The notes beneath the pieces are model-generated. The model ran no database searches and was not told the origin of the DNA. It worked only from the letters and a program-made list of their open reading frames with translations. A stretch of 43,275 bases of DNA from Triparma columacea. Lineage: Eukaryota > Sar > Bolidophyceae > Parmales > Triparmaceae. The position numbers were made by a program, and so were the translations under genes. How positions within the stretch are numbered: position 1 is the first letter of the stretch; every line of letters begins with the position of its first letter. Shown piece after piece: positions 19,585 to 29,719 of this stretch. The stretch is from positions 1-43,275 of the forward strand of contig BRYA01000499.1 of assembly GCA_030267965.1 (NCBI GenBank). The letters run 5' to 3'.

Positions 19585-20538
19585 CTACAGATAATCGAGT
19601 TTCTCGAATTTGATATTCAACCCCAAGTTGGCTGCGTAGACATACCTGTTGAAGGCATCTCCTCCCTCCTTGTAGAGTTCCTTTGCCCTGGACCCACCCT
19701 TCTTCCCTCCACTAGAGGACATAGTCCTGTACTCGGCGACGATGCTGCAAAGAAAGAAACGTGGTGCGAATGGGTGTCAGGGAGTGAACAGGGAGGACAA
19801 GAGATGACGAGTACCTAACCCTATTCTCACCTTCTCAGCGTGGCAACCTGCGGGGGAAGGGATGGGGGGGATGTAGTTACGATTAGTATAGACACTTGCC
19901 CTCCCCGTCCTTAGTCGACCCCTAGCCTCTCCCCTATCCTCACCTCCTTCTTCATCGCCCTTGTCTTCTCACTCTCTGCACGATCTGAGAACGCAGCAGC
20001 ATAGAGGTCCATGGCCGTTAAGACCCGTGCATCGGAGAACACCCCAGCACTTGCAGCCCTCTCCGCGAACCCCCCGTCAGCTTTGGCCTTGTCCTCCTTC
20101 GATTTCTGTGGGCGGTAGGGGTAGGGTGGGTGGTGGCTAAGCATCGAGGGAGGCGTCGCAACTGATCCTTTCCAGACTCACCTTCCTAGGCTCTGCAACG
20201 ACGACCGCGAGGGCCCTCATGTCGCCCGATCCAACGGCACTGTAGAGCTCCTTTTTGTAGGCTTTGGCACCTGCCTTGATTCGAGGGACATAGCGCTCGG
20301 AAGCAAACTCCACCTTCTCGTTGCCAGTAGCAAGCGATGCTTGTGGAAAGCAGGCAGCAGCCATAGTCGCTACAGTGGTCGTGACAAAGACCTGCCTCCT
20401 TGACAAGGATATCTGCCTTGACATGTCAGCAGCTGTTGAGGCTGCATGATTCCTAGCGTCTATTTTAGAAGGAACCTTGGGGAAAGAATACGCTGTAATT
20501 AGGGGTAAGAGGAAGGCGAGGAGGGTTACGCGAACCAT
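19585..20538 (-). CDS. Thylakoid lumen protein with tripartite targeting signal
   Basis: Exons 20538-20182, 20105-19944, 19847-19831 and 19744-19585, 231 residues. The N-terminus shows three stacked signals: an ER signal peptide ending AYSFP (ASAFAP-like), a transit stretch, and a twin-arginine thylakoid signal (SRRQVFVTTTVATMAAACF then ASLA cleavage). The mature protein of about 160 residues begins TGNEKVEFASERYVPRIKAG and is predicted helical (AYKKELYSAVGSGD, FSDARVLTAMDLYAAAFSD, NRYVYAANLGLNIKFEKL). I recall similar conserved lumen proteins in diatoms but cannot assign a function; the helical make-up is reminiscent of PsbQ/Psb31-type extrinsic proteins, which is only a suggestion. The third exon is a 17-nt micro-exon, required to keep phase. 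Confidence 0.75.
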
Positions 20539-20793
20539 TACAAAAAACCTTCCCCTTTCATTTGTGTAGCAAACCCAAATGTGCGTTCAGAGCTCTTCAC
20601 GCACCCAAAAAAAGCCCCTCAGGCGCACAAACGACTTTGGAGATTGTAACAATTGCCAAATATTACACGAGCTCCTCAAATCTCCCAAACATCTCTCCAC
20701 ACCAAACTCAAGACGTTGCCTGATTTTAACCCTCAGTTTCTGCTCTTTCCTTCACTCACCCCCCATCTTCTGGTCCCCCTTCCCCCCCCATAG

Positions 20794-21776
20794 ATGACAT
20801 CAAAAGCATGCACTGCCGCAACTTATTTCTTATACCTCACAGGCCTTGTATTCTGGTCTGGAATCACAGTCCCCAGTGCCCTGGAATCATTCGATCTTGA
20901 TCACTCTCTCACAGCCTACACCGGGGCGGTCGCTAGGGACCCGTTAGCCATTCAAGTCTACACAGTTTACTGTCAGGTTATAGGATCCATGTTTCTTGTC
21001 TATGCAAGGTGGGAATAATGTGAATCCTTTGTGCACCCTTTGTGCACATGAAGCGGCTCACCTCCCCCCCCCCCACCGCCCTCAGCGTGAATTTTTTTGA
21101 TGGCCATAAAGGAATCCTCATCTCCTCCCTTATCGTGGCCTTCACGACTTCGAAGCACACCCTTTACGACGGCCTTGACACTCCTATTCTCGTCAAAATC
21201 TTCACTATCCTCAATCTCGGAGCCTCCCTCCGCGCCTACGCTACGCCCAGCTCAGGTAATGTCGATTCTGCAGACTCATTCTCCTTCCTTTTCTACGCCT
21301 CCACGGCCGTGGTCTTCGCATACGACCCTGTGCAGCCGCTCGTCGATACCTTTCCTAGCATTGAGCCGGCTACCCCTCTCCGTGCCCTCGCCATCACACA
21401 GATTGAAGGTAAGATTGGGGGGAGGCGCACAATCGGCGCAGCGCGAGAAGATCGGGAGCACAGAAACGATACAGAACTAGCGATGCAATCCAATCTTACA
21501 TCTCTTTACAACTCGCTTCACTCGTTCGCTCTTTATGACAATCCCTCCAACACAGCAATCACGCTCTTTGCCTTCGCAATATGCGTCAACATTAAGTGGG
21601 GCCGCCCGTCAATCAAGATGTTCTCTGCCACCTTCTCTCTCTTCCCATTCCTCATCTTCAAGCACATTATGGTCGACTTTGCTGGCCCCCCACCTGCTGT
21701 TGGTTACGTCTGGACAGCCCTTGCCTTGTGGCTGTTCAAGGACAGCGTCACGGAAAAAACATCCAAGCATGAGTAG
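20794..21776 (+). CDS. Multispan membrane protein of unknown function
   Basis: Exons 20794-21008 and 21086-21776, with a possible further intron 21409-21480 (72 nt, multiple of three, GTAAGA to CTAG). That gives 301 residues unspliced or 277 spliced, in frame either way; the optional segment is Gly/Arg-rich and looks non-coding. I do not recognise the family. About six hydrophobic segments are visible: TAATYFLYLTGLVFWSGI, VYCQVIGSMFLVY, ILISSLIVAFTTS, SFLFYASTAVVFAY, AITLFAFAICV and AVGYVWTALALWLF, with a charged C-terminus. An acceptor-like CCCCCCATAG lies directly before the ATG, so a 5' UTR intron or an additional N-terminal exon is possible. The exon 1 donor is GTGGGA. Confidence 0.6.
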
Positions 21777-22574
21777 CGGCGTTGAGGTTGGGCATACGTA
21801 GGGGTATTTTGGTGCGAATGTGATGTGACTCAAAGAACACAGAAACAACACAGTAAGGATGGAAAAACCAATAAAAACACTTTTTTCTTTATTCTCTTTA
21901 CGCCTTCCTTCCATCCAACCACGCGATTGCCTGTCAATCACTGCCGCCCTCCCCACGCAACCCCCTACTCTTCCGCCTTCTGCTTGGGGCTTGGCCTGGG
22001 GGAAGGGTGGAGGTTAGTGTACGGAGGCTACTATCAGATTAAACCTCACAGTGTAGAGGTAAAGTCAGCGAAACCAACGTGTATTGTTCTTCGAAGCTCT
22101 GAATGGCTTCCGATCCCATGGGAGGGAGAACGGAAGTAAAGTGAAGAGTTCGGTATGTTTATTTATGCGGACACGTGTCAATTTTACGCACCTTACGAGA
22201 TTTGTTGGTGCATATTGCAGAGCTAATCGCATATTCATGACGACAACACGTCATATATTGCCTCATTTGCTTCTCTGAATGAATGGGAGATCGTTGGCTC
22301 TGCAGAATTTGTCATCTAAAGGAGTCTTTCGCCAACTAAATTCATAAATTCGATATAGTGTGACTCTTCTCTCTTCAATAATCATATTAAGATACCAAAC
22401 ATACTCTTCATTGAAGAGCTTTGATTCATCATAATTTTTGCTCATCTTCTGCAACTTATTTCAACCTCACGGTTAGAGTTTTCCCTTATACTCTAAAGTC
22501 TAATAACTCGTCTTCTGAGACCTGAAAACCCTACTGTTACCAAAACGAAACGTCAATCATCAAAACGATTAAAA
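21777..22574. other. 798-bp intergenic region, mostly featureless
   Basis: Downstream of the membrane protein and upstream of the DUF1995-like gene. The right half is AT-richer. The only open frame of note is a 60-codon minus-strand frame from an ATG at 22445 to a stop at 22263 (begins MSKNYDESKLF), with no recognised similarity; I do not call it a gene. Confidence 0.5.
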
Positions 22575-23540
22575 ATGGCCACCTCAACGAGGGTCAGCTC
22601 TTGCCTCCTCCTCCTTCTCCTCCTCTCCACCCTTCCCTCGAACACACCACTCTCGCTTCTTCCTCGCCTTCCATCTACCCCAGATCAAATGGTAGCCAAC
22701 GCTGCCACGAGTATAACCACTGCAAGAACCTCCGGGCTAAGTAGGCAAACTGTTTCCATCATAATCCCCGAGCTTCCCACTGTGGGTCCAGCAGACCTCG
22801 ACCCGTGGCCAGGAGGTACGCGTCAGATGAGCCGCGAGGCTCAGCCACTGATCGAATCTTTGCTGAAGCTAGTCACTGGTTGCGATTCCGTATCATCCAC
22901 TATGCTTGACTCGGAGAGTGGGGCGATGCAGTTTGTTGGTGAGGGGGAAACCGCGGCCGACGACGTGTGCGTCCTGGCTTTCGCCGATATCGAATCCTTT
23001 CCCACCCTAATGAAGTTGGACGAGGACTGCGGGGAACGCCTGATGATTCTCATCAACCCCCAGTTCAACTCTGTCGCAGATTTCAGCCTCTTTGCGAGGG
23101 GGAGGGCAAAGTCATACTTCGGTGACACTGTTCTCACCGACAAGTTTCCTTACTCGTTCTGCCTCCAAGAGCAAGCCGTGCGGTCGGAGGACTGTAAGAT
23201 TGTTTATAACGCTGGCGTCGGATGGGGCGCTTTCGCCCTCACTGACTCGACCTATGAGGGCATGAACATGGTAGACGCCGGTGATAGCATGCCACTACAC
23301 GACAAAGCAGAGACAGAGAAGCCAACGTATCAATGGATTGAGGAGGTGAGATGGGACGAGCGACAATATCACATGCAAGTCAGAGAGCTGGTGAGGGTGA
23401 CGACACATAAGCATGATTCTCGAGCATTAATATAACCGCGTTTCACGCCTTCCTTACCGCAGCGCCTCAACAAAAAGCTACCGGATCCCATTTTCATAAG
23501 AAAGATCAAGGAGGCGAAAGAGAAACTGCAAAATAATTAA
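22575..23540 (+). CDS. DUF1995-like protein, probably plastid
   Basis: Exons 22575-23390 and 23463-23540, 297 residues; an alternative GTGAGA donor at 23346 would shorten exon 1 to 23345 and give 282 residues, also in phase. The N-terminus is a strongly hydrophobic Leu-rich signal (CLLLLLLLSTLPSNTPLSLL). The mature part resembles the DUF1995 family of plastid proteins, which includes the Arabidopsis photosystem II assembly factor LPA3: LPSTPDQMVANAA, SIIIPELPTVGPADLDPWPGG, a region with ILINPQFNS, then KIVYNAGVGWGAFAL and TYQWIEEVRWDE. The match is by family memory and moderate. A role in photosystem assembly would be inference only. Confidence 0.6.
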
Positions 23541-23698
23541 TCACGTTTGTTTCTTTTTGTACTTTTGCGTTAAAGGCTAAACCTCCCAACTCCAAGGAAC
23601 TTAGTTTTCGGAATTTCGTGACGTCAATCCTTTTTCACTGACTACTTTCTTGACAGACTTGACTGACTGTGCTGCCATCAAAATTGACTTCATTGGGG

Positions 23699-24874
23699 AT
23701 GATGATAACTCGGTTATTTTCACTTATAGCGACAATATTGCTGTATTCACCGACAACATCTTTCGCACCCTATCGTCCGGGATGCCCAAAACGCTCCCTA
23801 AGAAGGTTAATCTCCACACACTCAAATTCCCTTCGGAGATTGGAAGCTAAAACCAGAGACGACGAGGATACCAGGACGCCCAATCGCGTGGTATGGGTCA
23901 TAGAGGACGACTCTATGCTTCTTAAGGCAACAGTACAGTATTTGCGAGAGAATACAGACTATGAGATTGAACCCTTCCTTGCTGCAGAGCCTTGCATGAA
24001 ATTGTTAAACAAGTACGGGACAAGAAATGCGCACAGGGGGTCTGCGAGCGGCGATGACGGCCAGAATAGTGGAACATTTAATGAAGGAGTATTGCCGAGC
24101 TGTATTATATCGGATATTCAGATAGAAGATCAAATGTCAGGTTTAGAATTCCTTGAATATGTGCGCGATCACCCGATAGAGAATGTGAAGGGGCTTCCGT
24201 TTGTTCTTCTCACAGCAAGGGGAATGACAGACGACAGAATAGCGGGATATCAAAAGGGAGGTGAGTTGAGGAAAGAGGAGGAGCGCAGTGATGATGGTGG
24301 TGAGCGACATGAGAAACGTGCAATGCGAAAAGAAGCCAACCTCCCCCCCTCTCCCCCCACCTGCCCCCCCCCCTACAGCAAATGCATACCTACCCAAGCC
24401 TTTCTCTCCCGAGGAGCTCAAGGCAATACTGATTGGTTTGGTGTCTCGCAATTTAGCCTCAGCCTCATCCTCAGCCGCCGCCACCTCATCACTCGACGGT
24501 TTCGCACCCCCCCCCCCCCCTACGTCAAGTGTGACGCTCTCACCTCGAGAATCAGAGGTCTTAAAGTTGTTGTCGCTCGGTCTAACCAACAAGGAAATGT
24601 CCTCCAACATGTTCGTCTCGGTGCGCACAGTTGAGGTGAGAATTCGGAGGGGAATTGCGACGAGTATTTCGTGGGAGGAGGAACGTAAAGCACAACAGGC
24701 TTGGGCACTGTCCATAAAATCCTCGCTTTTGCTCACAATCTCTCTGGCTGTCGCCCCCTCCCCCTGCAGAGGTACGTGAGCGATCTGTTCAAGAAGACGG
24801 GGACGGGGAGGAGGACCGAGCTGGTTAGGTGGGCCCTCAAATACGGATTTGTCGACGTCGATGAAAGCGGATGA
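23699..24874 (+). CDS. Plastid-targeted NarL/LuxR-type response regulator (Ycf29-like)
   Basis: Exons 23699-24260, 24379-24635 and 24770-24874, 307 residues. Signal peptide MMITRLFSLIATILLYSP ends at TTSFAPYRP, an ASAFAP-type motif, so the mature protein should enter the plastid. The receiver domain (about 62-210) has the acidic pair Asp70-Asp71 (VIEDDSML), phospho-acceptor Asp139 (CIISDIQIED), Thr172 (LLTARG) and Lys195 (YLPKPFSPEEL); it has an insertion of about 20 residues before the phospho-Asp strand. A Ser/Ala/Pro linker leads to a LuxR-type helix-turn-helix (LSPRESEVLKLLSLGLTNKE, FVSVRTVERYVSDLF). It is expected to bind plastid promoters after phosphorylation. Start: first ATG of an ATG-ATG pair. 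The in-frame codons upstream have no ATG. Confidence 0.88.
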
Positions 24875-25035
24875 AATAGCAAACCAAAACACTGAATTTT
24901 ATTTTGAAAAGCATTATTTTTCTGGTTTTGTATTTCCATTGTCGCCCACATTCTATCTTACCCTCCCCCACCTCATCTACAAAGGAATCCTAACAAAGCA
25001 TATTGGCCCCTCTCTTTTATCACCCTCCCAACTTT

Positions 25036-26840
25036 TTACAACCTGTTCCCGGCCATAATCTCCTCAGTATTACTTTTGCTCCTCCCGCGCTCCCTGAAGG
25101 CCGTAGTCAGCCTCTTCCCTTGCTCATCGATCGTCCCTTCGAATTTCCTTATCGGGTCCTTCTCCATGATCCCCAGCAGAACGGGGTCGGTCGTAGTCCC
25201 CCAGACGCTGACCATCCTCGTCTTTGTTTTCACTCCATCATCCTCCCAGCTGAACCCCCTCGCCCTGTTACTACTTAATGGGGGAGGGGTAGCGGAGGAG
25301 GGGCTGTGAAGCTTGACAGTCTCTCTCTCGTCCATCTCCTTCGAAGCGGACTCGATGTCCCTTTCCTTGGGTGAGGGCGCCAGCATGTAGACTCCCACAA
25401 AGACCACCACGACCCCTAACGTGAACCCCAACATTTGCCCCGGGGTGAAGGAGTTGAACTCCTCAAAGTAGATGCCACCGGAGAGAATTGAGAAGAAGGT
25501 CCAGAACACCTGAAGGACGGGGATAATAAAGAGACCGTCGAACATGCTCAGCGCAGTATTCATCCGAGTGAGCCAGAAGCTCGTGCTCGCCAACCACATG
25601 ATGAGGACAAAGTAAGTGAACCAGTTGGTGAGTTGCGTCTATGCGAGAAGAGCGAAGCGATGAGGGAAGCAATGAGGGAAGCAATGAGCGAAGCGAATGG
25701 AGGAAATGGGTCGCGCTTATGGGTCAAGGGTACGATGCCAGAGATGCCGCCTCGCCAGTCTCCAAAACTCACATCTCCCTCCAGGGAAGCCCTGAGCAAA
25801 ATACTCAGACACTTGGCCTGCACGACGCTCTGGGTACCAATTATAGCCGAAAACGTAGCGTAAAGGAGGGGCAGGTAGAGGTTGGAGTGGGCTACCAACT
25901 AGGGGGGATGCGACAGAACGTTGGTTAGAGATAAAGATAAGTTCATGGGGATTAACCGCGAGAGGATCGCGATGCCTCCTCCGCCGTCGCACCCTACTCC
26001 TCCCCCCCCCCCTCCTCCACCGCATCAACATCCTCCCGTCACCAACCCCTTGGCTTGGGGCCCTCTCAACCCCCTACCCCTCGTTCTCACCTCCCCCACT
26101 TTCACCCTGTCATCTATTCTCTTGTAAATAAAACGGGACGCGATAGCGAGCACAATCATGCAGCCCGCGTAGCCGTTGAAGTCTCCGTCGTAGAAGGAGA
26201 TGAGGTCGTCCGCTGTGTAAACCACAGACGTGTGGGAGGAGAAGTTGACTACGATGGCGTTGCCGAGAATTATGATGAAGGTGGCGAGGAGAGTCGAGCG
26301 GGTTACCTCCTCGCCGAGGACGACCTTGCCGAAGAAGACGTTCGAGATGAACTGAGCGCTCCCGAGGGCGGCGAGGAGGCTCTGGGCAGCAAAGCCGAAG
26401 GAGACAAAATTTAACAGACTACCAGCGACAAAGACAAATGTACCCAGGTACCATATGGGCACCTTCTTGGGAGGAGTGTTCAGCGAAGATGCGCTTTGGG
26501 CCTCCAGTGCATGGGTGTGGCCAAGTTTCTATCGTTAAGGTTCGCCGGAGAAGGGGGGTTGGGGAGTTGGTGTTAGAGGGGTAATTTGAGGCCATTACGG
26601 TACACGAGGGACGCTTTTTGTATAGGAGGAGGGGAACATGTATAGAATGACGGGTTTAAGCACTTTTAGGGGGCATAATTGGACGATATTTGAATGCTGC
26701 GGATATGACCAAGTTAATTCCTCAATTTAATCTAGTTTAAAGAACACATTTTGATTAAAAATCCTTACCATAAGGTTAGTACCGCCATTGATACATACAC
26801 TACCACAAAGGTTTAGTACAACACCAACAACCCATCCCAT
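25036..26840 (-). CDS. NIPA-family (DUF803) membrane transporter homolog
   Basis: Exons 26840-26769, 26528-26091, 25898-25773 and 25638-25036, 412 residues. The first exon (24 codons, MGWVVGVVLNLCGS) was recovered because it joins exactly into NLMKLGHTHALE, the loop expected after TM1. Other blocks are LLNFVSFGFAAQSLLAALGS, VVLGEEVTRSTLLAT, YTADDL, GTQSVVQAKCLSILLR, NTALSMFDGLFIIPVLQVFW and GQMLGFTLGVVVVFVGVYML. These place it in the NIPA-like Mg2+ transporter group within the DMT superfamily, but in a different subgroup from the gene at 7950-9418. The C-terminal 110 residues are a soluble, charged tail (contains KERDIESASKEMDERE). It is head-to-head with rbfA, only 100 bp away. Confidence 0.85.
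25654..25700. repeat. 12-bp tandem repeat in NIPA-like intron 3
   Basis: Four units of GAAGCRATGAGG/C in a row in the intron 25639-25772. Confidence 0.85.
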
Positions 26841-26940
26841 GGGACTTCAAAATGGGATCTTGGGTATGGCCCGATCACAATTTTTGGGAAGACCGAGACA
26901 GAGAAATGAAGAATTCGGTGAACCTGCCCTCATTTCTATC
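26841..26940. promoter_or_regulatory. 100-bp divergent promoter NIPA-like / rbfA
   Basis: Only 100 bp separate the two start codons, so both transcripts must start within this interval or within each other's 5' region. No TATA box seen. Inferred from geometry. Confidence 0.45.
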
Positions 26941-27866
26941 ATGAGGACATTCTTATATCTTATAACGCTATTACTCACATCAATTATTATCAACGTGACA
27001 TCATTTACTCCATTACACCGTAGTACACGACTTAAACCTTCTGTACACGCATCCTCAGCCCTATTCATCCAACGCCAATCAGCTCGGGATGGGCAAGACC
27101 GCTCTAAGCGCCAGGAGAGGATGGGGCGGGAAGTTAGGGGGGAGATTGCGCAGATTATATTCAATGGTTATGAGGTCAAGGTGCGTAATTTACCCAAAGT
27201 GACCCATGGACCTTGAAATCAACGGACTTCACCTCCATCACCGACATCACCCCTCACCCTTTTTCACTCCCTCGTACCCAAATCGGCAACTGAACAGAAT
27301 GGATCGACGCTGCCATTTGATCTACGCTCAACTATATCAATACTCTCGGCTGACGTTTCCCCAGACCTTCGTCAAGCAAGAGTCAGCGTCAGCATAAGGG
27401 ACTCTGACGAGGGGGAGGTGAGCAAGGCGTGGTGACGACCAAATGGTTGGGCTGCAACGGATCGCATCCGTGCTCCCCTATATACCTGGCTAACCTAACA
27501 CCCCCCCCCTCCCCCCCTCCCTCACCCCCCCCCCCCCAAAAGGTTGGCAAGCGGAGGGCGTTCAGTTGGCTCGTTGACAACAACAGCAGCATTAAACACG
27601 CCCTCTCTCAGCGATTGAAGCACATGAAGTCCATCCCCTCTTTAACATTCGTCCAGCAGGACGTGGGCGGAGCTGTCGACGTCATGAACATTATAGATAA
27701 GATCGGGAAGGGGGCCAAGAGGGAATCACTGGGGATGTACGGGGGGGACGATGACGAGCTACCAGAAGGATGGGAGCTTGAGGACGAGGAGGAAGATGAG
27801 GATTTGGAGAACGACGACGATGGCGACGACGATGACGATGACGACTTTGACTTTGATTTGGAGTGA
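26941..27866 (+). CDS. rbfA: Plastid ribosome-binding factor A with acidic tail
   Basis: Exons 26941-27180, 27298-27417 and 27543-27866, 227 residues. RbfA binds the small ribosomal subunit and helps 16S rRNA 5'-end maturation. Signal peptide MRTFLYLITLLLTSIIIN ends at VTSFTPLHR, implying plastid import. The KH-like RbfA domain follows: RQERMGREVRGEIAQII, then ISILSADVSPDLRQARVSVS (the strand that carries the typical SPDLR) and LSQRLKHMKSIPSLTFVQQD. Exon 2 was placed by phase: donor GTGCGT at 27181 and acceptor AACAG at 27297. The last about 40 residues are almost purely Asp/Glu, ending DFDFDLE, which is absent from bacterial RbfA. Confidence 0.87.
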
Positions 27867-28030
27867 CTTTGACAGGTTAAATCATGGACTTGCATTTGGA
27901 ACGACGCGACAATGGAGGGTTTTTTTGGTTAAATCGCGACAACCTCGAACTCTTCCTCGCAAATATTCAGATAGGCGATTACGTACATTTTTTCTGAATA
28001 AAGTTCCCGGCTTTTCGCATAACTTTTCCC

Positions 28031-28351
28031 ATGGGCTCATCCTCCTCAAAGACCTCAAATTTAGACCCTTCCCGCATCTCAGGCTCCTTTCCAGTGGTAA
28101 TTAAGGGTTGTGAGAAAGTTTCGTCTGATCTATTTGCTTGTTTAGAGACAAAGGGAGAACGTGCCGACTCAGGTTCAGCAGAAAATAACCCTAAATCGGG
28201 ACTCCTTGTGGGAACAGTCGACGAGTGCGCTGCCTTGATCAAGAAGTACAACGACTGCTACGAGTCTAAGATCGGAAATAGAGCAAACGAGAAGTTTAGA
28301 AAGGTGCAGGAGAGGGTCCCGGAGGAGTACAGGTTCCAGGGAAAGCAGTAG
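28031..28351 (+). CDS. Small twin-CX9C (CHCH) protein
   Basis: Intronless, 106 residues. Two CX9C motifs, Cys27-X9-Cys37 and Cys66-X9-Cys76, define the coiled-coil-helix-coiled-coil-helix fold oxidised by the Mia40/Erv1 relay in the mitochondrial intermembrane space. The 28-residue spacer between the motifs is Gly/Ser/Glu-rich and longer than the usual 5-15 residues. The start MGSSSSK has the form of an N-myristoylation site. It is not clearly any one of the COX17/19/23 or CHCHD subfamilies. The methyltransferase start codon follows only 68 bp after the stop on the same strand. Confidence 0.75.
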   Translation: MGSSSSKTSNLDPSRISGSFPVVIKGCEKVSSDLFACLETKGERADSGSAENNPKSGLLVGTVDECAALIKKYNDCYESKIGNRANEKFRKVQERVPEEYRFQGKQ

Positions 28352-28419
28352 CGCTACATCAAGGCAACCTCGGCACCAGGCGAAGCAGTACTACGGCACC
28401 AGAGGCCTCCCACCAAACC

Positions 28420-29623
28420 ATGGCCCACGCCGCGAGAAATCCGGTTGAGTTTGATCGCAAGTTCAGAGCTGCCTCAGATCAAGTCTCTGACCTCACCTGC
28501 TACGTGTGCTGGACGAGCCTCAGGGGAGAGGCATGCGACTGCGGGGGTCTTATCTGCCACTTCTCTCCCGACACGTGCGGCTCCCACCTCAACGCTTTGC
28601 TGAAGGGGAGGAGGAGAGGGTGTGGGTTCGGGGACAGATGCAAGAAGGTCCACCTCACCGAGGAGGCTGTCATGAGCAAGGTCGAGCCCTTCCTTAAGAC
28701 AGCGGTTCCTAAACCTCAAGCTTCCACCGCTATGCTATCACGCGCCGGGATCCCGAACCCCAACCCCGAGGAGAAGAAAAAGTGCACTGTCCCCCCCCAA
28801 GTAGTACTCGAACGGATCAAGAAGCACGCGGACAAGAGCCCGTACCTGCAGCGTTTCCTGTCCTCCCCCTTCCTCTCCGACTTCCTCAACGACAATGACC
28901 TCCGCCTCCTCCTCGCCTCCTCCAAGAACCGGGCCAAGGAAATCTGCGAGGCCTTGGCAGCCTCAGACAGGGTCCTCGAAATTTTATCTCGCATCCCCCA
29001 AGCTCGGGGCCCCATCACGGTCTTCGACGTTTGCAGCGGGAAGGGTTTCCTCGCGGCTATCCTTTCATTCCTACTCCCCGACTGCAGCATAGTAATGCTC
29101 GACGCGGACGGTGCAATGAAGGTTCCTCATGTCAACAGCCGTCCGAATCTATCCTTCCTCCAGGTCGACATCTTCTCAACGGAGTGCGCAAGGCTAATCG
29201 AGAGGGAGGTGAGGACGGGGGAAGGGGGAGATTGTATTGACGGTTGCAAATCCAACATACTTACAAAACTCTTTATCCCCCCAGACTGGAGAGGGAGGTG
29301 CTTGCATTTTGGTCGGTGTCCACCTTTGCGGCAACCTCTCCCCTCGGCTGATTGACCTTGGGTCCTCGATACCCTGTAGCTTGGGGTACGTGCTCTGCCC
29401 CTGCTGCCTGAAGGGGAAGCTTGGGAGCGACTGCAACGACGCGGGGAAGAAGCTGGGCCATGGGGGGAATTACAAGGTGCTTGTTGATACGATGAAGGCA
29501 GAGGCGGAGAGGAGGGGGGAGGAGGGGGCCGACGTCAAGATAGAATTTGATGGGGAGATGATGAGTCCAAAGAATGGCTTCATCGTGAGTAGTAATGTAT
29601 GCTTAATGTGTAGTGAAGGTTGA
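28420..29623 (+). CDS. SAM-dependent methyltransferase with N-terminal Cys-rich zinc finger
   Basis: Exons 28420-29208 and 29285-29623, 375 residues. The N-terminal part is Cys/His-rich (CYVCWTSLRGEACDCGG; then GCGFGDRCKKVH, a CCCH-like cluster). The catalytic domain has a SAM-binding motif I (VFDVCSGKGFLAAILSF) ending in the acidic LDADG, and the blocks VGVHLCGNLSPRLIDL and GYVLCPCCLKGK. The HLCG and PCC blocks are shared with the Trm13/METTL25/GSTCD-like group, several of which act on RNA. The substrate is not known; an RNA target is inference from the zinc finger and the group. The 3' end lies in a fresh tandem duplication, so the natural C-terminus may be ...SPKNGFIVSS rather than the 10-residue longer tail read here. 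Confidence 0.75.
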
Positions 29624-29693
29624 TGATGATGAGTCTAAAGAATGGCTTCATCGTGAGTAGTTAATGTATGCTTAAAGTGTAGTGAAGGTTGAT
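29557..29693 (+). repeat. Tandem duplication of about 68 bp at methyltransferase 3' end
   Basis: Copy 1 at 29557-29624 and copy 2 at 29625-29693 abut exactly and differ by two substitutions and one inserted T. The inserted T gives copy 2 an in-frame TAA relative to the start of the unit (FIVSS stop), whereas copy 1 reads ten codons further. Confidence 0.92.
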
Positions 29694-29719
29694 ACTCTAT
29701 ATCCAAAACCCTCCAATAA

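Noticed and set aside
21409..21480. Coding status of a 72-nt segment in the membrane protein gene
   Set aside because: Could be a retained intron or coding; both keep frame. Not resolved, so not reported as a separate feature.
25641..25928. 95-codon plus-strand frame with RSDEGSNEG repeats
   Set aside because: Arises from the 12-bp repeat in a NIPA-like intron and the antisense of exon 3.
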